A stretch of 64,000 nt of DNA from Providencia rettgeri (GCF_013255915.1 NZ_CP053896.1:1-64000); one strand, 5' to 3'; positions 20,901-29,903 are shown, counted from the first letter of the stretch. Notes: a model not told the origin generated them from the sequence alone. Program-made: numbers and translations.

Positions 20901-22843
20901 GTGAAAGTGCTGATCTATTACGGTATAGCCCAACAGCCCGTGCTATCGCAGCTATTTATTGGCAACAAGTTCAAAATGACGATTTTCCTGCACTATGGCC
21001 TGAACGTGCAAGAACAGCCATGAATATTCACCAATTATTCCATAATGACAATGCATTACTTGACCTACAAGCCGAAATCGAAGCGGGAATTAGCTTGTTT
21101 TTACAAGATAACCCCATTCAATGCCAAGCTTATGAGCAGACTCAAGCCGCCGAATATCTTAGCTTTGCACTTGCAAGAACCCCGATAGAACTCGTCTATA
21201 GCAAATATGCAAGAGAATTAGTTTTAGCACTCCAGAGCCGCTTAGAAGAAGCCCATATGTGGGGAGATTTTAATCGCTCACAACAAAATTTAGGGGCTCG
21301 CTATGCCCAGCGCTGGTCATTAGTTCAAAACTGGTTACAAGGGCTGTGCTCAACCCCTGAATTTTCTCACCTTGTTCCATACATACCCGGCGCTATTGCC
21401 ATTATTATCTTAGATAAAGCGGCTTCCGCTCGCTTTAGTGAAGCTGACCTTTACTTTAAAGTTAACGGGTTACTTGGCGAACATGCGACCATTGAAAACC
21501 AAACTCTATCACTGAGTTTAGATAACTACTTCAGCCGTATGCGAGGGCAACGGAAACGTTTTATCCCCGAATTTCGTCAGTATCAAGCACTGCGCCAACA
21601 GATTGTTACTGAAGAGCGTAGCCGTTTAAAACTGCATGAATATAAAGCAAAGCCATTAAGTTCTTTTGTACGTAATAAACTGATAAACGATGTCTATTTG
21701 CCTATCATAGGCGATAACATGGCAAAACAAATTGGGGCTTTAGGGGAAGGTAAACGCACTGACCTCATGGGGCTACTCTTAATGATCTCACCACCAGGGT
21801 ACGGTAAAACTACCTTAATGGAATATGCCGCAGACCGTTTAGGGCTAATTTTTATGAAGGTCAACGGCCCTGCTCTTGGCCATGATGTGCTTTCTCTAGA
21901 CCCTGAACAAGCGCCTAATGCAACGGCAAGACAAGAGCTAGAAAAACTCAATTTAGCTTTAGAAATGGGTAATAATGTGATGTTATACGTTGATGATATT
22001 CAGCACACTCACCCTGAGTTTTTGCAAAAATTTATTTCCTTATGTGATGGAACAAGGCGTATTGAAGGCGTTTGGAAAGGCAAAACCAAAACTTATGATA
22101 TGCGGGGTAAAAAATTCTGTGTCGTTATGGCAGGTAACCCCTATACCGAGTCAGGGGAAGTTTTCCGAATCCCTGATATGCTTGCAAACCGCGCTGATAT
22201 TTATAACCTTGGTGAGGTATTAGGTGGTATGGATGAAGCATTTTCCCTGAGTTATATAGAAAACAGCCTGACATCAAACCCAGTATTAGCCCCTCTTGCA
22301 TTACGAGACCTGAACGACCTGTACTTATTTGTTGATAAAGCGATGGGTAAATCTGTCTCTACCAACACTTTAAGTTACCCGTACTCTGATGCAGAAATTA
22401 ATGAAATCACATCGGTAATCAGTAAATTAATCAAGTTACGAGATGTTGTATTGAAAGTGAATCAACACTATATCGCCAGTGCAGCACAATCCGATAAATA
22501 CCGGACAGAACCCGCATTTCGCTTGCAAGGTAGTTACCGTAATATGAATAAGCTCAGCGAAAAAGTCTCTTCCGTTATGAATAATGATGAACTTGAAAGA
22601 TTACTAGATGACCACTACTTGGGTGAGGCACAGCTGCTCACAACCGGCGCAGAAGAAAACTTACTCAAACTCGCTGAGTTACGAGGAACACTTACCGAAA
22701 AAGATGCAGCACGTTGGCAACAAATTAAGAAAGACTTTATGCGTAATAAATCTTTAGGTGGTGATAATACAGATATTGGTGATCGGGTTGTTGGTCAGTT
22801 AGCGTCGCTTGTTGAAAGTGTACAAGCGCTGGGTAACCACTAA
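17906..22843 (+). CDS. Giant AAA+ ATPase, DUF3686/'DNA repair ATPase' type
   Basis: This 1645-aa protein has a beta-rich N-terminal part (about residues 60-440), long helical/coiled-coil segments (about 470-870), a mixed middle region, and a C-terminal AAA+ module. The module has Walker A PPGYGKTT at 1296-1303, Walker B LYVDD with acidic residues D1363-D1364, a sensor-like VVMAGNP, and Arg in LANRADIYN. Automated annotation usually calls this family 'DNA repair ATPase', but nothing visible supports DNA repair. Its neighbours (flotillin, YqiJ, rhomboid) point to a membrane-linked unfoldase or remodelling role (inference). Start ATG 17906 follows AAGGGA; the longer GTG start lies inside the hairpin. 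The stop overlaps the next start as TAATG. Confidence 0.85.
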   Translation: MSDIQDTDREQEILDSAVAEGGAYEILRKRLTDQGQQLHQKAAQLNEMRLDEFGQSQMDIIGRIRIRTENNCQARDIVRVGEWLLFGYNVFLGLKKETHLEDVFSLYRLIENDNEFDVEAVPYEDTFLSDNRFVQDFTELYTYYKNTQLLQLVERDGKLLASFQIGDRITDVRVFRWSISSDKRKIEYIDNRGERDIALPPAYDFEWQKTTREDTVNGRYPHINILDTVFIETIGGDLTIKCENNTEDGLGIYREAVLDKNQSLDDAQIEYAQTGSLIILKVLPYREETWRYLVYNTLSQSVQRIDAIGQACVQLPEDHGIIFPGGYYLQNGDYKTFEQPMGGMRFRRLRRSPNGEDVLYVFYSPNQGRIALFNYNLIERTLSIPLIGHGYAMLEDGKMVLFEGEGEEATRVHPMQVWQTPFYSEEFADKQPTRSGFLGRIGNADLVRGISEILHVSKEIEGSQISIARYEQLSQRAKNLLDIYYWFGDEQCLGIGKLLKEITQTSELVLDEYEKVESIRQQSAKSMNEAISRQKSLLSLTLPESWADIQQFVDGLNALSAQRGHLISLREFRYMDLERLSEMESEIEKNQQYVSQETAVFLASDKALQPFKTQLTVFEEQIEKAQNSAQLDIPMKDMEKMSADLDMLSNLMASLSFNDVTQQTHIIDAISQIYAQLNQSRARLQQKRKSQNNVETVAQFGAQFRLFSQGITNALSLATDPERCDDQLSRLLVQLEELESQFSSHDEFLDDILAKREELLETFESHKQVLIDDRQRRAQNLVTAADRLLDSLQRRTTRLQSQDELNAFFASDPLALKTREIIEKLREINDNVKADDIDARLKSSRDQAIRVLRDKIDIFENGGNVIKLGRHRFSVNTQELDLTILPKNEQLWVYLTGTDFQEPIENEQLSQLKPYWSASLESESDTVYRAEYLAYSIIYAATKRQEGLNFDILKNALTSTEKLEKIVRDFASPRYKEGYEKGIHDHDAVALLKKLLPIGESADLLRYSPTARAIAAIYWQQVQNDDFPALWPERARTAMNIHQLFHNDNALLDLQAEIEAGISLFLQDNPIQCQAYEQTQAAEYLSFALARTPIELVYSKYARELVLALQSRLEEAHMWGDFNRSQQNLGARYAQRWSLVQNWLQGLCSTPEFSHLVPYIPGAIAIIILDKAASARFSEADLYFKVNGLLGEHATIENQTLSLSLDNYFSRMRGQRKRFIPEFRQYQALRQQIVTEERSRLKLHEYKAKPLSSFVRNKLINDVYLPIIGDNMAKQIGALGEGKRTDLMGLLLMISPPGYGKTTLMEYAADRLGLIFMKVNGPALGHDVLSLDPEQAPNATARQELEKLNLALEMGNNVMLYVDDIQHTHPEFLQKFISLCDGTRRIEGVWKGKTKTYDMRGKKFCVVMAGNPYTESGEVFRIPDMLANRADIYNLGEVLGGMDEAFSLSYIENSLTSNPVLAPLALRDLNDLYLFVDKAMGKSVSTNTLSYPYSDAEINEITSVISKLIKLRDVVLKVNQHYIASAAQSDKYRTEPAFRLQGSYRNMNKLSEKVSSVMNNDELERLLDDHYLGEAQLLTTGAEENLLKLAELRGTLTEKDAARWQQIKKDFMRNKSLGGDNTDIGDRVVGQLASLVESVQALGNH

Positions 22844-23418
22844 TGAAATATTTACAAGGGCATCCTCGCATTAAGCTATTAGTCTGCATTGTCGCAATTT
22901 TTATTGCGGTACAGCTTATTAATAGCTTAATGGCTGGGGGGTTAACTTCATTCGGAATTATACCACGCACAGCGACTGGGCTTATCGGTATATTCTTTGC
23001 CCCATTTATCCATAGTAATTGGGAGCATTTATTCAGTAATTTACCGCCATTTATCATACTAAGTGCCCTATTACTGCACCGTACTATTAAGGCATATTTG
23101 CTTGCATCACTATTTATTATTGTTGTTGGGGGTTTTGCTGTTTGGTTATTAGGTCGTAATGCTATTCATATCGGTGCCAGTGGTTGGGTTTTTGGTTTAT
23201 GGGGCTTACTCATCGCCCAAGGTTTTTTCCGCCGAAGCTGGGTTGATATAGCTATCGCGTTATTAGTGCTATTCTATTTTGGCACAATGGCTAGCGGCTT
23301 ATTACCGACTCACTTGTACATCTCAACTGAATCCCATATAGCAGGGGCTATTGCTGGGGTCATCTATGCATGGCTAAGTCATCGTTTCCATCAAAAAACC
23401 CATAATCTCTCACCTTAA
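22843..23418 (+). CDS. Rhomboid-family intramembrane serine protease
   Basis: This 191-aa polytopic protease is predicted to cleave transmembrane helices within the inner membrane. The catalytic dyad is visible as Ser113 in GASG (111-114) and His165 in SHIAGAIAG (HxxGxxxG). The conserved HSNWEHLFSNL segment near residues 58-68 provides the oxyanion His/Asn region. About six membrane helices are seen. The start ATG overlaps the ATPase stop by one base (TAATG), so translation is probably coupled. The substrate is unknown; a neighbour in the cassette is a reasonable guess. Confidence 0.9.
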   Translation: MKYLQGHPRIKLLVCIVAIFIAVQLINSLMAGGLTSFGIIPRTATGLIGIFFAPFIHSNWEHLFSNLPPFIILSALLLHRTIKAYLLASLFIIVVGGFAVWLLGRNAIHIGASGWVFGLWGLLIAQGFFRRSWVDIAIALLVLFYFGTMASGLLPTHLYISTESHIAGAIAGVIYAWLSHRFHQKTHNLSP

Positions 23419-23584
23419 ATAGTATCCCAACACAGTTGTGACTCATTTTTTGTAATTTATCTAAATTTATGTATCCTTTTTTGTGATCATGATTCATATA
23501 TTAACAATTAACCATAAATTAACCGTTTATTAACAATATAATAATGCTAGTCTCAAAAAATAATAACAACATGGGACTCAATAA
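23419..23584 (+). promoter_or_regulatory. Promoter region of penicillin acylase gene
   Basis: The AT-rich gap contains a -10-like TATAAT at 23537-23542, with no good -35 at the proper distance, which suggests an activator-dependent promoter. A CRP half-site-like TGTGA is at 23482-23486, with a poor second half. Catabolite control is known for pac genes in other bacteria; here it is only suggested. Confidence 0.45.
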
Positions 23585-26098
23585 ATGAAAAAACATCTCA
23601 TTTCAATCGCTATTGCTTTTAGTTTAAGCTCGCTATCGCTCTCATCATTTTCTCAGTCAACTCAAATTAAAATTGAACGAGATAACTACGGCGTTCCTCA
23701 CATCTATGCCAGTGATACTTATAGCCTTTTCTATGGATACGGCTATGCAGTGGCACAAGACCGATTATTCCAAATGGAAATGGCTAAACGCAGTACTCAA
23801 GGTACGGTTTCCGAAGTATTAGGTAAAGATTACATTTCTTTTGATAAAGAAATCAGAAATAACTATTGGCCTGATTCCATCCACAAACAAATCACGCAGC
23901 TACCCTCTAAAGAACAAGATATTTTAAGAGGTTATGCAGATGGCATGAATGCATGGATTAAACAAATCAATGCTAAACCTGATGACTTAATGCCTAAACA
24001 GTTTATTGATTATGATTTTTTACCATCCCAATGGACAAGTTTTGATGTTGCGATGATTATGGTCGGTACAATGGCAAACCGCTTTTCTGATATGAATAGT
24101 GAAATTGATAATCTGGCATTACTCACTGCGCTTAAAGATAAGTATGGTGAACAAATGGGAGTAGCGTTCTTTAACCAAATTAATTGGCTTAATAATCCCA
24201 ATGCACCCACAACAATATCATCAGAAGAATTTACCTATTCAGACTCACAAAAAACAAAAAATATAACGCAGTTGAATCAAATTAGTGATTACCGACTTAC
24301 TGCTCCAATGTTTGAACGCACGGCAAAAGATGCAACGGGAAAATTAATTGCGCTTTCTTCTCAGGAAAATAATGCGCTAATCGCTCAGCAATATGAGCAA
24401 GGTGGTGCTAATGGGCTAGCTGGGTACCCAACCACCAGCAATGTTTGGCTTGTTGGAAAAACAAAAGCTTCTGACGCAAAAGCCATTTTACTTAATGGTC
24501 CACAATTTGGTTGGTTTAACCCAGCATATACATACGGTATAGGTTTACATGGAGCAGGGTTTAATCTTGTTGGAAATACACCGTTTGCTTATCCCGCTAT
24601 TTTATTCGGTCATAACGGGCAAATTTCTTGGGGCTCTACGGCTGGTTTTGGTGACGGCGTTGATATTTTTGCAGAACAGATTTCACCTGAAGACCCAAAT
24701 AGCTACCTCCACCAAGGGCAGTGGAAACAAATGCTATCGCGCCAAGAGACATTGAATGTAAAAGGTGAAAAACCCATTACTTTTGATGTGTACCGTACTG
24801 TTCATGGTAATGTGGTCAAGCGAGATAATACAACTCACACCGCATACAGCAAAGCTCGCGCATGGGATGGCAAAGAGCTTACATCCTTAATGGCTTGGGT
24901 GAAGCAAGGGCAAGCACAAAACTGGCAGCAATGGCTAGACCAAGCACAAAACCAAGCACTGACAATCAATTGGTATTATGCGGATAAAGACGGAAACATT
25001 GGCTATGTCCATACCGGGCACTACCCCGAGCGCCAAATAAACCATGACCCTCGTTTACCCGTATCAGGCACGGGAGAATGGGACTGGAAAGGGATACAGC
25101 CCTTTGCAAATAATCCTAAAGTCTATAATCCCAAATCCGGCTACATCGCCAACTGGAATAACTCCCCAGCTAAAAATTATCCCGCTAGCGACTTGTTTGC
25201 CTTCTTATGGGGAAGTGCAGACAGGGTGACAGAAATCGATAGCCGCATTGAGGCCTATGATAAGTTAACAGCTGATGATATGTGGACGATTTTGCAGCAA
25301 ACTAGCCGTGTCGACCTCAATCATCGCTTGTTTACCCCTTTTTTAGCTCAAGCGACACAAGGTTTGCCGTCAACTGACAATGCGGTCAAATTAGTGTCTA
25401 TTCTCCAGCAATGGGATGGTATAAACCAGTTATCAAGTGATGGGAAACACTATATTCACCCTGGGTCTGCTATTCTCGATATCTGGCTAAAAGAAATGCT
25501 TAAAGCCACCCTAGGCCAAACCGTCCCCGCACCATTTGATAAATGGTATCTAGCAAGTGGTTATGAAACGACACAAGAAGGCCCTACTGGGTCGTTAAAT
25601 ATCAGTACAGGCGCAAAATTACTGTATGAATCTCTCTTAGAAGATAAATCACCAATACCTCAGCCTATCGATTTATTTTTAGGACAATCGCGGAATGATG
25701 TAATTAAAAAAGCACTGAATGCGACCTACCAAAAAATGAGAGTAAAATACGGTGATAACCCAGCTAATTGGCAAACACCAGCCACGGCATTAACCTTCCG
25801 TGAAAATAATTTTTTTGGTGTACCACAAGCCTTACCTCAAGAAAATTTTCATCAAAATGAATATCACAACCGGGGAACGGAAAACGACCTAATCGTATTT
25901 ACCGAAAAAGGAGTGAATGCATGGGATGTTGTTGCTCCAGGGCAAAGTGGCTTTATTTCCCCGCAAGGAAAACCGTCACCTCACTACCAAGACCAACTCT
26001 CATTATACCAACAGTTTGGTAAAAAGCCGCTATGGCTTGATAGCGAAGAGCTGGCACCACATGTTGAGTCAACTGAAACACTAATAATTGAGAGATAA
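23585..26098 (+). CDS. pac: Penicillin G acylase precursor
   Basis: This periplasmic N-terminal nucleophile hydrolase cleaves phenylacetylated amides, including penicillin G to 6-aminopenicillanic acid. The 837-aa length equals that of the P. rettgeri enzyme. It has a signal peptide (about residues 1-23, [20 protein letters not shown]), an alpha chain starting near Gln24, a spacer peptide, and a beta chain starting at Ser285 ([11 protein letters not shown]). That Ser becomes the catalytic N-terminal nucleophile after self-cleavage. The oxyanion region NWNNSPAKN in the beta chain is present. The gene has its own promoter region and a bidirectional terminator. No frameshift was seen, so it should be functional. 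The natural role is probably use of phenylacetyl compounds. Confidence 0.96.
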   Translation: MKKHLISIAIAFSLSSLSLSSFSQSTQIKIERDNYGVPHIYASDTYSLFYGYGYAVAQDRLFQMEMAKRSTQGTVSEVLGKDYISFDKEIRNNYWPDSIHKQITQLPSKEQDILRGYADGMNAWIKQINAKPDDLMPKQFIDYDFLPSQWTSFDVAMIMVGTMANRFSDMNSEIDNLALLTALKDKYGEQMGVAFFNQINWLNNPNAPTTISSEEFTYSDSQKTKNITQLNQISDYRLTAPMFERTAKDATGKLIALSSQENNALIAQQYEQGGANGLAGYPTTSNVWLVGKTKASDAKAILLNGPQFGWFNPAYTYGIGLHGAGFNLVGNTPFAYPAILFGHNGQISWGSTAGFGDGVDIFAEQISPEDPNSYLHQGQWKQMLSRQETLNVKGEKPITFDVYRTVHGNVVKRDNTTHTAYSKARAWDGKELTSLMAWVKQGQAQNWQQWLDQAQNQALTINWYYADKDGNIGYVHTGHYPERQINHDPRLPVSGTGEWDWKGIQPFANNPKVYNPKSGYIANWNNSPAKNYPASDLFAFLWGSADRVTEIDSRIEAYDKLTADDMWTILQQTSRVDLNHRLFTPFLAQATQGLPSTDNAVKLVSILQQWDGINQLSSDGKHYIHPGSAILDIWLKEMLKATLGQTVPAPFDKWYLASGYETTQEGPTGSLNISTGAKLLYESLLEDKSPIPQPIDLFLGQSRNDVIKKALNATYQKMRVKYGDNPANWQTPATALTFRENNFFGVPQALPQENFHQNEYHNRGTENDLIVFTEKGVNAWDVVAPGQSGFISPQGKPSPHYQDQLSLYQQFGKKPLWLDSEELAPHVESTETLIIER

Positions 26099-26108
26099 TA
26101 CTATTATT

Positions 26109-26145
26109 AAGCTAAATACCAAGGTGTCTCGGTATTTAGCTTTTA
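26109..26145. terminator. Bidirectional terminator between pac and the convergent regulator gene
   Basis: A perfect 12-bp stem AAGCTAAATACC (26109-26120) with GGTATTTAGCTT (26131-26142) has T-rich flanks on the plus strand. Its right arm contains the stop codon (26136-26138) and last codons of the convergent regulator gene, so coding and terminator sequence overlap. Confidence 0.82.
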
Positions 26146-26798
26146 ACCTTCACACGATACACACAACGTCCAGCACCATTTAATAAGTACTGTTCGCGCT
26201 CAATGCTACCATCATCACCCACAATCTCACTGAACAACGCCAATTCCGAACGACAAAAGTTTTGGCAAGCGGTGGCTGCTGCACAAATTGGACAATGGTT
26301 TTCGATAAACAACCAACTGTCATCATCTTGTTCAACCTTCGCCATATACCCTTCTTCGCTACGCACTTCAGCCAGCTCTTCAAGCCGCTCAGCTAATGGT
26401 AAATTTTTACAACGGGCAAAATATTTTTCTCGGCTTTCCATTTCCCTTTGGCTAATCAGCTTTTCTAGCCCTTCATCACCAAAAATAGTTTGAACAGAAT
26501 TAATTAATTGAAGAGCAAGTTGCGCATGAGTATCAGGAAAACGTTGATGCCCTAATTCCGTTAACACCCAATTTTGCCGAGGGCGCCCTGCCCCTGTTTG
26601 TGATAAGCACTGCGCACCTTCAACTAGCCCCAACGAAGTGAGTTTTTGAATGTGTTGCCTTGCAGCTTCCCCAGTCATATTTAAGTCATTTGCGATCACT
26701 GCGGTAGAAATTGGTCCTTTAGTTTTGATACAAAATAGAACCTTATCCACAGCCTGCGTTAGATTTAAATTATCAAAGTAATTACTTGCATTAATCAT
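26136..26798 (-). CDS. Winged-helix regulator with C-terminal Cys cluster (SufR/COG2345-like)
   Basis: This 220-aa predicted transcription factor has an N-terminal winged helix (about residues 15-85; TGEAARQHIQKLTSLGLVE is the recognition part). Its C-terminal domain has Cys169, Cys172, Cys178 and Cys182 (CPICAAATACQNFC) plus Cys212. Such a cluster in SufR-like proteins binds an iron-sulfur cluster and senses redox or iron state, so the same is inferred here. It is transcribed divergently from an MFS transporter with only 74 nt between start codons, which makes that transporter the likely target. Confidence 0.75.
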   Translation of the reverse strand: MINASNYFDNLNLTQAVDKVLFCIKTKGPISTAVIANDLNMTGEAARQHIQKLTSLGLVEGAQCLSQTGAGRPRQNWVLTELGHQRFPDTHAQLALQLINSVQTIFGDEGLEKLISQREMESREKYFARCKNLPLAERLEELAEVRSEEGYMAKVEQDDDSWLFIENHCPICAAATACQNFCRSELALFSEIVGDDGSIEREQYLLNGAGRCVYRVKVKS

Positions 26799-26872
26799 TA
26801 TGCGACTCTATTATCCAAGCGATTACTTGTATAATACATCTTTTCCTACTATTCCGTCTAGCGGGTCTCTCT
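26799..26872. promoter_or_regulatory. Divergent promoter region, regulator / MFS transporter
   Basis: The 74-nt gap holds a -10-like TATAAT at about 26831-26836 on the plus strand. The word ATTACTTG occurs here (about 26822-26829) and again inside the first codons of the regulator (about 26781-26788), each followed by an AT-rich stretch. The pair could be binding half-sites of the regulator. Confidence 0.45.
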
Positions 26873-28282
26873 ATGAGCAATGAAACATCAACCGTACCTC
26901 AAGCCAAGTGGGCTGATTTACTTAGTGGCACCAATGCATTACTCACTATCGCCTTAACTGGTGGTGTTGCGCTACACGCTATCAATATTTATATCGTAAC
27001 AACCATATTGCCTAGTGTTGTTAATGATATTGGCGGTCTTGAATATTATGCATGGAATACCACTTTATTTGTGGCAACATCAATTGTCGGTTCAGCCCTT
27101 TCCAGTAAAGTATTAGACAGCTTTGGGCCTAAATTTTCTTATTTATTCGCACTCATTCTCTTTTCTTTAGGGTCTATTTGGTGTGCAGCTTCCCCATCAA
27201 TGCTAGTGTTGCTGGGAGGCAGAGCATTACAAGGACTGGGTGGCGGTATTTTATTTGCTCTGAGCTACGCATTAATTCGCATTGTTTTTACTGAAAACTT
27301 ATGGTCCCGAGCCATGGGTGTCGTTTCGGGTATGTGGGGAATAGCAACACTCTGTGGCCCTGCAATTGGAGGTATTTTTGCTGAAAGTGGCCATTGGCGT
27401 TGGGCATTTTGGGCTTTACTACCTGTCGCTGTTTTTCTAGCGCTCATTGTCATCAATCAACTCCCCAAAAAACAATCCCTAGCACCAAAAACTAACAAAA
27501 TCCCATTCTTAGCGATTTCTTTGTTAGTAATATCCGTTCTTGCTATTTCAATTGGAAGTTTGTCTGACAGCTTATTCATGAACCTTATTGGTTTATTAAT
27601 TGGCCTAGCCATACTGCTGACGATTGCCTTACTCGATGGCAAAAATGAAAAACGTTTATTACCGACGGGAGCCTATTCACTCAAAAGTCCACTTGGCGTC
27701 ATATTTTTAACCATGTGTTTGTTAGTTGGAGGCATGACAACAGAAATTTATGTCCCTTATTTCTTACAAACCATCCATCTGTTTTCTCCGCTCACAGCAG
27801 GTTATTTAACCGCAATAATGGCTGCGGGTTGGACTATTGGGGCACTCTTTAGTGCAAATAAAACAGGTGCTATTGTTATCCGAATTATTCGAACAGGCCC
27901 AGTCATCATTTTTATTTCTTTAATTGTGCTTGCTGTTCTAACTCATAATCAACAACTTATCGAATCATGGCCATTATTCGTTATTTATCTCATCGCCATG
28001 GCAGGGGTTGGACTAGGAATTGGAGTGTGTTGGCCACATCTGGTATTACGTGTTTTTAAGAATGCGCCAGAGGGAGAGGAAAACCTTGCGTCATCTTCTA
28101 TTATTACCATTCAATTGTATGCAACTGCGCTATCTGCGGCCTTAGTAGGAGTCGTCGTCAATAATAGCGGACTAATTAATCCTGGGGGGATCGCGGGGGC
28201 ACAGCAAGCTTCAATCTGGTTATTCGCCCTATTTGCAATTAGCCCATTACTAGCAACGGTATTAATCCGCAAAATAAAATAA
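26873..28282 (+). CDS. MFS transporter, drug/metabolite efflux type
   Basis: This 469-aa major facilitator protein has about 13-14 hydrophobic helices. It shows the efflux motif C-like GPAIGGIFAESGHWRWAFW and the loop RALQGLGGGILFALS of drug:H+ antiporters. The substrate is unknown. It is transcribed away from the Cys-cluster regulator gene and ends at a terminator shared with the convergent smvA-like gene. Export of a toxic or redox-active compound under control of that regulator is a plausible inference. Confidence 0.8.
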   Translation: MSNETSTVPQAKWADLLSGTNALLTIALTGGVALHAINIYIVTTILPSVVNDIGGLEYYAWNTTLFVATSIVGSALSSKVLDSFGPKFSYLFALILFSLGSIWCAASPSMLVLLGGRALQGLGGGILFALSYALIRIVFTENLWSRAMGVVSGMWGIATLCGPAIGGIFAESGHWRWAFWALLPVAVFLALIVINQLPKKQSLAPKTNKIPFLAISLLVISVLAISIGSLSDSLFMNLIGLLIGLAILLTIALLDGKNEKRLLPTGAYSLKSPLGVIFLTMCLLVGGMTTEIYVPYFLQTIHLFSPLTAGYLTAIMAAGWTIGALFSANKTGAIVIRIIRTGPVIIFISLIVLAVLTHNQQLIESWPLFVIYLIAMAGVGLGIGVCWPHLVLRVFKNAPEGEENLASSSIITIQLYATALSAALVGVVVNNSGLINPGGIAGAQQASIWLFALFAISPLLATVLIRKIK

Positions 28283-28285
28283 AGA

Positions 28286-28314
28286 GCAAAAGGGAGTAAA
28301 AGCTCCCTTTTTGC
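28286..28314. terminator. Terminator between convergent MFS genes
   Basis: The stem AAAAGGGAG (28288-28296) with CTCCCTTTT (28303-28311) has a 6-nt loop and flanking GC pairs. T-rich and A-rich arms allow it to work in both directions, between the MFS gene ending at 28282 and the smvA-like gene ending at 28331. Confidence 0.75.
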
Positions 28315-28330
28315 GGGAAAATCAACCTAA

Positions 28331-29827
28331 TTAATTTACTAATGCCTTTTTGGAACGTAACAAATAAGGCAGAACAATAATACTGATCAGCAGAACAAAA
28401 ATAGTTGCTACCATCACCCCTAAGAAAGCATGATCAAAGGCAATATTTGCCTGATTTATCAATGCTGATGCAGTATTTTCTGGTAGTGATTCAGAAACTA
28501 ATAAGGCCTCATCAATACTATCATAAACTTTATCGCTGACAGTCATGTCTTCAGGTAATGAGAGTTTTAACGTATAGATAGCACTCATTAGCCCCCCCAT
28601 AAAAGTGACACCTAAGACACTGCCAATTTCATAAGCAATTTCTTCAATTGATGCTGCCATACCCGCTTTTTCATCAGGGGCGTTTAACATCACTGTCGTT
28701 GATGCTGTCGTGAATATCGCACCAAGACCAAAACCAATAAGAAAAAGAAATGAAAGCAGTAAGATACCCGTTGATGTTTGATAAACGACAGCCAATCCCA
28801 CAACACCAATTAGCGTACAACTAAACCCTAAAATGGTAAGTTTAATCTCACCCAACTTATGTAAGAACATACCGGCTAAAGGTGCTGCAAATACTGACGC
28901 TAAGGGTATTGGGATGATGTACAACGCAGCTTGAAATGGGGTATAGCCCAATACCAGTTGTAAACGTTGGCTTAGTAATAATTCGACACCAACAATAACC
29001 ACAATGGATAAAATCGCCATCATCAACCCTGCATTGAATTTAGGGTGCTTTAATAGCGAAAAATCAATCATTGGTGATGTTGATTTCACTTGTCGATTTC
29101 TAAATACCACCAAAAAGAAAACCCCAATAACACCTGAAACCAATACCGCCGGCCAGTCGGTATAAGGTTTACCGAGCTCTTTCAACGCATAAATAACCCC
29201 AATTAAACCAATTAACACTAAAATGGAACCTAAAATATCGATTTTTTTATCGCTGTTACCACCACATTTGGGGATTAAATAACAAGCGAACGGAATAACC
29301 AATAAAACGACGGGTACATTAATTAAAAAAACAGAGCCCCACCAAAAGTGGTTAAGTAAGATACCGCCGATCAAAGGGCCTATTGCCGCCCCACCTGAAG
29401 CAACTGCCGACCATATTCCAATTGCTAACGCCCTTTCTTTCGGGTCTAAAAAAACATGCCTTACAATCGCAAGGGTGGCAGGCATACTTACTGCGGCACC
29501 TACAGCCAAAAAGCCACGAGACAAAATCAAACTTGTTGCTGTTGGTGAAAACGCAGCACACAACGAGGCTAAACCGAATAACGGCAGCCCCAACAAAAAC
29601 ATTTGTTTGTGACCGACTTTATCACTTAGCATCCCCGCTGCAGGTAATAACCCAGCGACAACCAGTGGGTACGCATTCATTATCCACAGTTTTTCAGATG
29701 ACGTAGCGCCTAAATCATGGGTTAATTTAGGTAATGCGGTATACAGTACAGTGACATCAATAACGATAAGAAACAGTACACTTGAAACTAATAGAAGCAC
29801 TATCCAGCGCTTATAATCGGTTAACAT
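28331..29827 (-). CDS. smvA: SmvA/QacA-like MFS biocide efflux pump
   Basis: This 498-aa DHA2-type (14-helix) antiporter is similar in pattern to SmvA, which exports methyl viologen and cationic biocides such as chlorhexidine. Visible marks are the acidic residue in helix 1 (FLIVIDVTVLYTALPKL), motif A-like GMLSDKVGHKQMF, and motif C GPLIGGILLNHFWWGSVF. It is divergent from a TetR regulator gene 95 nt away, the arrangement known for smvA-smvR in Enterobacterales. The MFS subfamily is clear; the exact substrate range is inferred. Confidence 0.82.
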   Translation of the reverse strand: MLTDYKRWIVLLLVSSVLFLIVIDVTVLYTALPKLTHDLGATSSEKLWIMNAYPLVVAGLLPAAGMLSDKVGHKQMFLLGLPLFGLASLCAAFSPTATSLILSRGFLAVGAAVSMPATLAIVRHVFLDPKERALAIGIWSAVASGGAAIGPLIGGILLNHFWWGSVFLINVPVVLLVIPFACYLIPKCGGNSDKKIDILGSILVLIGLIGVIYALKELGKPYTDWPAVLVSGVIGVFFLVVFRNRQVKSTSPMIDFSLLKHPKFNAGLMMAILSIVVIVGVELLLSQRLQLVLGYTPFQAALYIIPIPLASVFAAPLAGMFLHKLGEIKLTILGFSCTLIGVVGLAVVYQTSTGILLLSFLFLIGFGLGAIFTTASTTVMLNAPDEKAGMAASIEEIAYEIGSVLGVTFMGGLMSAIYTLKLSLPEDMTVSDKVYDSIDEALLVSESLPENTASALINQANIAFDHAFLGVMVATIFVLLISIIVLPYLLRSKKALVN

Positions 29828-29891
29828 AAAATTCTCTCAATGAGTTTATTTGATCATGATTTCTGTGCTGATCGTGCTACAATATAAATCC

Positions 29892-29903
29892 ATACGTACG
29901 TAT
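29892..29903. promoter_or_regulatory. Candidate TetR/SmvR operator
   Basis: The perfect 12-bp palindrome ATACGTACGTAT lies between the divergent smvA-like and tetR-like genes, 20 nt before the regulator's start codon. It is the only strong symmetric element in the gap, so it is the best guess for the repressor's operator. Confidence 0.65.
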
